A DNA stretch of 64,000 bases, from contig OX344763.1 of NCBI GenBank assembly GCA_947034895.1, forward strand, positions 73,613,093 to 73,677,092, given 5' to 3'. Positions 56,817 to 64,000 of this stretch are shown here, piece after piece. Source of the DNA: Rhytidiadelphus loreus. Lineage: Eukaryota; Streptophyta; Bryopsida; Hypnales; Hylocomiaceae. Numbering within the stretch: position 1 is the stretch's first letter; every line of letters begins with the position of its first letter. The notes under the pieces are model-generated. The model saw only the letters and a program-made list of their open reading frames with translations, ran no database searches and had not been told where the DNA came from. A program made the position numbers and the translations under genes.

Positions 56817-58528
56817 CTATTGTGACATTGCAATGAATAAAATAATTGGAAGGATTACCTGCTGTAGACGGTGGCCATCTTCGTCGCCGAACCCATTTGT
56901 GCCTACAGCAACTTCCGTCACCACAAAGTCATTGCCATTTTCTGTTACGTCTTTTTGTACAAGTGTAGGTACAACGGCCTTCACCGGTGGTGCTAGTTCG
57001 TCTATGTTGTCTCCTAAGGGAACGTCCTCCATGTAAATTCCGACGACATCGTCTCGATCGCTGCCTTCCACTTGCACTTCATTCGGGATTTCTCCCTCAA
57101 CATGGTCAAGTACAGCACCCTCTGCATTCTCTTCATCCCTATGAGATTGCGGCAAGCTGGAGGTGTCTACAACGCCCGTAATGGGAATTACCGGAGCGGA
57201 AGAGGATGGCCCCACTTCAGGGAACGTCCGCTGCAATGGCAACGTACCGACACCGTCAACAGCAATCTGCAAGTTTCCAACACGATTGCCCATCATTTCA
57301 CGTAGCATGTCTTCTAGACGACCATGCGATGTATCAAGCTTCTGCTGTAATCCAGTGAGAACCCCTTCTAGGTCACCGACTCGGGTGTTCATGTCTTCAA
57401 TGTCCTTAGCACGATCCACAATCGATGATCGCCTTGCCTCTTCCTGTCGGCTGTACTCTCTTGCCACCTCCGCGCTGACTTCTTCTGGCTTTGGTTTGCG
57501 ACCGAACTTGATGCTCTGACAACAGCAGCCACCGCACAACCTTATCATTTATCCACTTGCCCAACAAGATGTATGGGTAATTCGTAAAAAACATTTCAGA
57601 TGTACCAATTCTTACTACTCATCCTCTTACTCTAATTGCATGCATTGCTTTGAAATCTATATAGAACCTTCACCTTACACATGCGCTCTTCTTCTATGAC
57701 CTTCATATAAACTTTCTGTTCTAGAGTTGCCGACATCAGACAACGACAATTACTTCTAAGATGACTACCATAGTGACATAGGCAGGACCAATGCAATGGA
57801 GCTTACCAAACTACTGATGGCATCACTCTCAATTACCCGGAGCAGTGCCAACTTGGACCCTTTCCCGACAGAAATGGCACGCATGTGCTCCGACATTTTG
57901 CGTGAAGCTGGGGACTGCCGATTCCTGACGAGTGTGTCCCACTGCTCGGGATTCTCCTCTGCCGGTTTAGCTTTTCCAGCGTCGATCATGCCATTCAATC
58001 TCCATCGAGTGTTGATCAAGATCTTTGTGACGATGGGGGAAATCCACTTGTCACTCACTTTGGAGCTCCCCCCCTTCATCTCCTAGTCTGCCACGACAAA
58101 CAATGAATCAGTGAACTATTTTCTGAACATGTATGCAATGCATTCAATGTACAATAAAGATAGGCAGAAAGTGCAAACCATTGTATAAACGCTTGAAGAA
58201 ACGTTTTTTTTGTTGGGATGGTTGCGCTTCCCAACTACATGTTGGATCTAAGTCCTTCGCATAACGCTTCACGTCCTCTGCCAATACAGGCATCATTCGT
58301 CCGCTCGGAAATCCAATTACATCTATTGTAACTTGATGGGCTTCTCTTCTTCTCTGTCCTTTCCTGTGCGAATCGGATGGAGGATGCAGTCTTCATCGTC
58401 GCTGCTGTCACTACTGTCTTCATTTTCTTGCGAGCCAGAAGCATCACTATTTCCCAGAAGTTGTTGCAAGTTTTGTGCAAGCATAATTTACAGAATGACA
58501 TGTCAGATACAGAATACGGCAACTGCAC
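56817..58528 (-). CDS. Second Transposase_24 / TNPA-like gene with coiled coil
   Basis: On minus, an exon around 58,480-58,160 has an acidic NEDSSDSSDDEDC segment. After an apparent one-base shift it continues with a VIDVIGFPSGR block and a basic KKRFFKRLYNG end. The next exon follows CGTGGCAG (about 58,086), has TAG at 58085-58083 and runs MKGGSSKVSDKW, NTRWRLNGM, EQWDTLVRNRQSPASRK, SEHMRAISVGKGSK to TTTG|GTAAGC (about 57,807). The EQW-x2-L-x4-Q-x2-A-x-x-K-x-S block aligns with the protein at 23.4 kb. A further exon (57,548-56,860) has FGRKPKPEEVSAEVAREYSR, a coiled coil and an acidic tail. This domain order is typical of En/Spm TNPA-like proteins, which bind element ends. Confidence 0.6.
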
Positions 58529-58882
58529 ATGACATTTGCCTCAAGCAACATTACATTTCTATGAAGACATTCAGAACAATATATGAAGCTATGGACGTTA
58601 TAGTCGGAAGTGTTCATCAGTTGAAGAAAAAGTTTCCAACAAAGCACAGAAAGCATGTTGAAAACTATGAAAATCAAAGGCGTTATTCACCTGCAGCTTT
58701 CCACGATTGAGACATTGTAATATATCACTTCAACACAATCAGTTTTCCATTGTTGCAACATGTGTATGGACTAGTACACACCACAACATTTCGACGAATG
58801 AAGCGACTAGAATACAAAATAAGCAAACATCAACAAAACCCTGACAGAATGCCGTGTCCACTGAAACGTACTACTGTCCAGG

Positions 58883-59252
58883 AAAACGTTTATACGTTTT
58901 TGAAAACATTTATACGTTTTTGAAAACATTTATACGTTTTTGAAAACATTTATACGTTTTTGAAAACATTTATACGTTTTTGAAAACATTTATACGTTTT
59001 TGAAAACATTTATACGTTTTTGAAAACATTTATACGTTTTTGAAAACATTTATACGTTTTTGAAAACATTTATACGTTTTTGAAAACATTTATACGTTTT
59101 TGAAAACATTTATACGTTTTTGAAAACATTTATACGTTTTTGAAAACATTTATACGTTTTTGAAAACATTTATACGTTTTTGAAAACATTTATACGTTTT
59201 TGAAAACATTTATACGTTTTTGAAAAAGTTTACACGTTCTTGAAAACGTGCA
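58883..59252 (+). repeat. 20-bp minisatellite, about 18 near-perfect units
   Basis: The unit TTTATACGTTTTTGAAAACA is repeated almost without change. Only the first unit and the last two or three vary (AAAGTTTACACGTTCTTGAA, ending AACGTGCATAAAACA). It lies about 360 bp 5' of the second TNPA-like gene as read on minus. Confidence 0.97.
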
Positions 59253-61960
59253 TAAAACATAGACGTTCTAGTTAGAAACGATGACATGCTCAAAGAGTTC
59301 ACTGTGGTCACAATAAGCGACCAGGAAAAACACACCAACATTCTGCTATATGTTCTAGTGAACGTCGAGTATGGCAAGCATGTCCTCGAAAACACGTGCA
59401 CCAATGCAAACGTAATAGAGCTATTGATATCCAACATGAAGTGATGAATTCAGAAGACATGGACAAGGCCAAATACCTGTCCACTTCGTCCTCCTTATCA
59501 GACTCTTCCATGCCTGCAAGTCCGCGTTCATCTTCAGAGGAGGTCTCCACATGCATTGTCAGTGTTTTTTTTTTTTCTGTGTTGGCATAGCTGAAACCGC
59601 TGGTCCTTTTCCTTTCATGGCGCGCATATCTTCCCTCATCTTTGACCGGCGCTCGTCATCGCCTCGCATCCGAAATTGTGTTGACCTTGGAACAGGAATG
59701 TCGTCGCCGCGATGGGGACGTGTGGGAGACGGCTTGCGCTTCAGTGATTTACCATGAGCTGGTGCCATTCTTCTGCGTGCACTTCGCCAAGGAACAAATC
59801 GCTCACCTGACACCTGCGCACACGAACACATGTGCAACATCAAGTACTAACGAAGTGCATATCTGAATAAGGAAAACAAATATTGACTTACGAGTATTGT
59901 AGCTAATGATTCAGAGAACATGGATGCACGTAAGCATACAGATCGCACACAGTGTACACACAAGGACCGGAAGCAACTTCCATGAATGTCAGTGGTATAC
60001 TCTCTCGTCAATCAAAGTCCTCTCAATTCATGGAATAAATGTAGCCAGCAGAAGTCCCCAACAGCGATAACAGAAAATGCTCATACAAAGACAGTTGTGT
60101 TGTCAATTCATGTGATGTAGAATGCAAACGCAGAAGCATTTCGTATACCACAGCAGTAAGTTCAAAATGCAATGGATGTGGCCATCGATGCTCACCTAAG
60201 CGCTAGCAACAGTACGCTTCCGAAGTACTACCAAAATTAAGCAAAGATGACTAATTGAAGGAATGTTCACTGCAAAGCATGAGTCTGCACACTGAACCGA
60301 TAGAGAACTGTTGAATTAAAATGTGCCCGATGTCTCCTAATGTGCGTGCTGCAGTTGCTTTTATAACTACAGAACGTCAGTGAAAACGACAGAGATGGCA
60401 AGAGAACTGAAGGCCCCATGACCTACATCCAAGGGAGAAGAGACGTGGTTGTACACGTATCCTACTACTGTGGACAAATGACCCCTATGACCAAAAGTAG
60501 GAGAGCGTGTTCCTGGTTCTAGAAAAGCTATCGAAGGACAACCGGCGGCGGGGGTACACGGCAGCCGACGCAGTGCTGTAATGGTGGCGTGTTTAGTGCA
60601 TGAACTCCCAGCGTGTGATTTCTTCCATTACTATTAGAAAAGAAAGAAAATTGCAAGAAATTAGGTGTTCACCTCATTGGCGGCGGAGTTTCTCTTCACG
60701 ACAGCTGATGCAGTCTTGCGAAAATTGCATTTGGCTACGTCCAATGTCTTCAATCGTGTGCTATGCTTGCGTCCATCCATCTCTGTGTGAGTACTGATCT
60801 CCGCAGTATGCGAAGTCTCTCCACAATAGCTACTGACCTGCTTCAAGAAATCCGTGAAGACAAAAAGGGCCGACTCTGTGACACCAACATCACTGACGGC
60901 GGAATTAGGTAAACTTCGTATCAATGCATAAATCCGTTCACCACTTTCGAATTCAGTGTTCACGGCCATTTCCTACTTCCTGCAGTATAAGAGCTGTACT
61001 AGGCCACATGAATTTCCGCTTCGCTTGAAGTGAATGAAGATAGTTGTTTTCCCAAAGTGAAACAATTTATTTCTGTGTAGGTGCAAGACACGTAGGACTT
61101 GTGTCGTGACAGTACGGCCACTGCTTATTGGTTCGTCTGTCTTTAAATCCGTTGTTTTCTGTGACATTTTCTCAGACGGAGGCGTGTTTTCTAGGACGAG
61201 GAAACGTAAATGAGAACGTCAACGCAGACAACGCAGGAACCTGGTATGTACGAATTTTAGAACATGACCTCAGTGGCTGCGTTCTATGAGCCACAGTAGT
61301 ATATATTCCCAATGATTGTATATACTTCATATCCTACCTCATTGACAAACATGCATAACACTGGACGTGCCATAGCATGATACAATATGTGATGGCTTAA
61401 AAACATTGTGCAATGTACTTTATGAGTGCTTCCTCTGTATGTACTGTGCATATTTTTTCATAGCTGCACAAGGCATGTGCTACATAGAAAACCGGTTTGT
61501 GCCGGATTGATTAGGTGTGAATTCATCGGCAGTCATTATTTATAATCACGGAATGAGGACTGCAATCTATACTAGCTGTAGCATTTTAGTAAATCTATAA
61601 GGGTAATGCTTCTTTCCTATTGTAAATCGTTTTATATAGTCATTTCGCGAAGATTGTTGTCCATGTTTTTGGGACATGGAATGTACGAGAACGTATTTTT
61701 GTTAATAGGAAATGATACTGTCATCTAAAAATTGCATATAATGAGGAGAACAGCCCATTGCAAGAGTACTGCACAGACAAAATGAGGTCTTCCGTACTCA
61801 AATGCAGGACATATGACAGTTCCATTCATGAATGATTTCTATTGTGTAATTGTGGCAAGTACTGAATGACAGCACAAATGACAAGCTGCATGAATTCTAT
61901 GACGAGCAATATTTTCCTTACTATGACGACGTGTGAATGCATTCATGATTGATACGAGCT
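59253..61960. other. No secure gene
   Basis: Short frames on both strands. A minus frame 60,969-60,661 (AVNTEFESGERIYALIRSLP) reads like protein but lacks identified splice partners. 59,396-59,590 contains a Ser-rich plus frame and a TTTTTTTTTT run at about 59,567. Confidence 0.3.
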
Positions 61961-61962
61961 TC

Positions 61963-62677
61963 TCAGTGTATGTCCACAGAATCCATGATGTAGTGCCTGT
62001 CATTGACGTTCACAAGAAGAACACGAAGCTGAGGGTACAAGTAAAAGGGACCGAAGGAGCTTGCAATACCCCTATCAGGTAACATCACTGAAATTTTTGG
62101 CATGTTAATGTACATTGGTAGCTTATTGCACCCCAAGCCCCAGTCGTAGTACAGTTTTGAAAAGAAGTAGCAGTCATTGCAGGTAGTCCACATGAGGAGT
62201 GACGATGTTGGGAGACCACACAGTAGGAGCATTGTAGTGTTGCTCCTTTCTAGTGGATTTAGACTTAGGACTGTGCATATGCCGACTATGTTCAGAGAAA
62301 TGTCAAATACAGAAGCACAGGTGCAAATGCTACCTATATCATCAACCGAATCTGTGGGAGAATGCGTTAGTGGCGTGGATGTAGAGTCGCAAGCAGAGTT
62401 CGGTGATGCAAAGGACATTGATCTTCTAGGTCAGCAGGAAACTCATTTCATAGCATACTTAGAGTGCATGGTTTTCTGCCACAAAGACCATATGCGTTGG
62501 TATGACTTAGGATTGGTTTCCACTAAAAACTTCATGCCCGAGACTATTGACAATGTGTACCACAGCAACACATACACTATGTCATGGTTCTATAATGGAG
62601 TGTATCCTTTTGAAAGTTTGGAGGATGCATATGATTCGTGGTTGGAAGAACAAGTTCAATTAGCAATGACTAATTGA
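61963..62677. CDS. Coding candidate, strand unresolved
   Basis: Two frames overlap. Minus 62418-61963 (151 residues) is fully open and ends DRHYIMDSVDIH, faintly like a protease His motif. Plus 62177-62677 (166 residues) ends with a plausible WFYNGVYPFESLEDAYDSW segment and stop TGA. Extending the plus frame upstream meets TAG codons at PQS-stop-YSFEKK-stop-QSL and then a TAA. I cannot choose between them. Confidence 0.25.
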
Positions 62678-62689
62678 AAGCTTGCAGTA

Positions 62690-64000
62690 AATAGTATAAG
62701 ACATTATCTATGCGTACTAGTATGACAGTTCAGTGAGGAAGTCCAATACGTCCACATGTCCATAGTGCAGTGTTGAGAAATGAAGCACTACGTCCGAGTG
62801 CACACTGTACATATTGTAAATGACCGCGGTATGAACGTCTATTAGCAGGCAGGAACATGTAGTCTATGATGAAGCATATATAAGATATGAAGCACATTTT
62901 GCAATTGCAATTTCATTTCTACCTTTTCATGATCGTACCTTACATAATGGGTAACTTGCATTGCTATGTTCAATTTCATATACCTTAATGAGCATGTGCA
63001 TATGGAAAGGCTTTGATCAGTCAAAGAAGCAATTTCTGGTGTATCCCTTTCATTAGCAAATTCACGAACGGATACTTGCATTGGATAACTTTGTATGAAT
63101 GGTCTAACGGTAGCAATGTATTACTTACATGTTCGTGATGTCTCAGTATATTGTGTGTTGCCTGGACTACAGATGCTGCTTGCCGATTCCGTTCAAGAAC
63201 TGCAGATTTGAAGTAGTTATCATGGAAGTTCACGAATTGCTTTGAGCGCACAGCAGGTACGAAATGCAAGTTCCATTACATTTTCCGTATCAGCACCTTC
63301 TGAACGCTATGTGGATTAAATAACACAGTAAGGTAGGTATTGCAGATGTAGGCAGCAACGACGTTGACAGTAACTTTCGAAAATATAGGAGGGATAAAAT
63401 TTGTGCTATTTATAAACTAATTCATACATGCATGCTTCACATCCATTGCAGTGCATTCCTATGAGAAATTTTGTGCAGACTTTCAAATGCTGCATTCTCA
63501 TACGGATGTCCATGAACAATGGCAATTGAAATTATTCTGTATGCATTACAATGTGGGACTTAGAAGTTTATTTTTGTGTACGTTGTGTGGTACTCCTAAA
63601 CCATAAAACTATGAAAAAGGGCTTCTGCTAATAATACTGAAGACGCAGAACCGTGAACTTCTGTACATATGAAATATATATATATCACTAGCGCTAGCTT
63701 AATCCAAAGAAGATGAAGACAATGACTTGCAAAAATGCTTTACATTTGGCCGTGATTGTCAACAATATATACATTTTCTATTAGAACGCTATCATCATTT
63801 CCGTGATTTCAGGTGAATTGAAGAAGTTGCACATGTTCAAACTTCGGCAAAGTCTTGCACATTAGAAAGTACAGGAATTGTAGCAAAAACTAGCTCATGA
63901 GCTCTCGTTAATTGGAAATGCAGCAAACACTTGTTTATGAATTGTATCATATGATTATATATAGTACTGTTTCCTAAGGATTCAATCATATTTGCATTGA
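62690..64000. other. AT-rich, nothing recognised
   Basis: Short frames only, plus simple TA repeats near 63,672-63,685. Confidence 0.35.

Noticed and set aside
58883..59252. CRISPR array
   Set aside because: Units are contiguous 20-mers without spacers, in a eukaryotic context.
61963..62180. Plus-strand TAG codons here as further support for the Trp pattern
   Set aside because: The opposite strand is open across the same bases and the plus frame also meets a TAA, so the coding strand is not settled and the sites were left out of the count.
47060..64000. A full CACTA element filling the right third of the window
   Set aside because: Only the left end is visible; no complementary right end with TSD was found, so the length cannot be stated.

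Overview
The window looks like nuclear DNA of a green plant, most likely a streptophyte alga or a non-seed land plant. The reasons are GT-AG introns, plant-type CACTA (En/Spm) transposons with CACTACAAGAAA ends and 3-bp target duplications, and a plant-style DLNG variant of the FCP1/SCP phosphatase domain. The species cannot be named from sequence alone. No rRNA, tRNA or prokaryotic signal was seen.

Layout. 1-4.3 kb holds three plus-strand genes: an acidic coiled-coil protein (5' end cut by the window), an FCP1/NLI-interacting-factor-like HAD protein, and a Ser/Arg-rich unknown. 4.9-5.7 kb is a broken copy of a BED-like zinc-finger gene whose longer relative lies at 30.0-33.4 kb (minus). 6.6-10.4 kb (copy A, plus) and 13.8-15.6 plus 28.5-30.0 kb (copy B, minus) are two diverged copies of one unnamed element, rich in ATCCGG/TCCGGA, with a gag-like coiled-coil protein. 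Between them lies a Ulp1-like (C48) cysteine protease gene (minus, about 11.3-13.2 kb) and a 221-bp CACTA-type hairpin MITE. Copy B is split by a complete 12,875-bp CACTA transposon (15,644-28,518; TSD TTA).

Inside that CACTA, a minus-strand TNPD-like transposase (Tnp2, DUF4218, DUF4216) diverges from a plus-strand set: a Transposase_24/TNPA-like protein, a coiled-coil plus Pro-rich plus degenerate FCP1-like protein, and a C-terminal DUF8039-like exon. The FCP1-like domain has lost the nucleophile motif. 33.9-36.2 kb is tandem repeat, including a 137-bp satellite. 36.9-47.0 kb is a gene-poor AT-rich block with internal direct and inverted repeats and a 15-unit GGTCGCCC-containing array. 47.06 kb onward is a third, different landscape. 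It starts at a CACTA-like end and carries a second Transposase_24-like gene (56.8-58.5 kb), a well-spliced unknown five-exon gene (51.2-52.6 kb), and a 20-bp minisatellite.

The most unusual signal is a pattern in the element genes. Long, otherwise intact reading frames are interrupted by about 29 TAG and 7 TGA codons but by no TAA that I could find. Many sit where tryptophan fits; one, in Tnp2, falls on a family-conserved Trp. The host-like genes at 1-4.3 kb do not show this.
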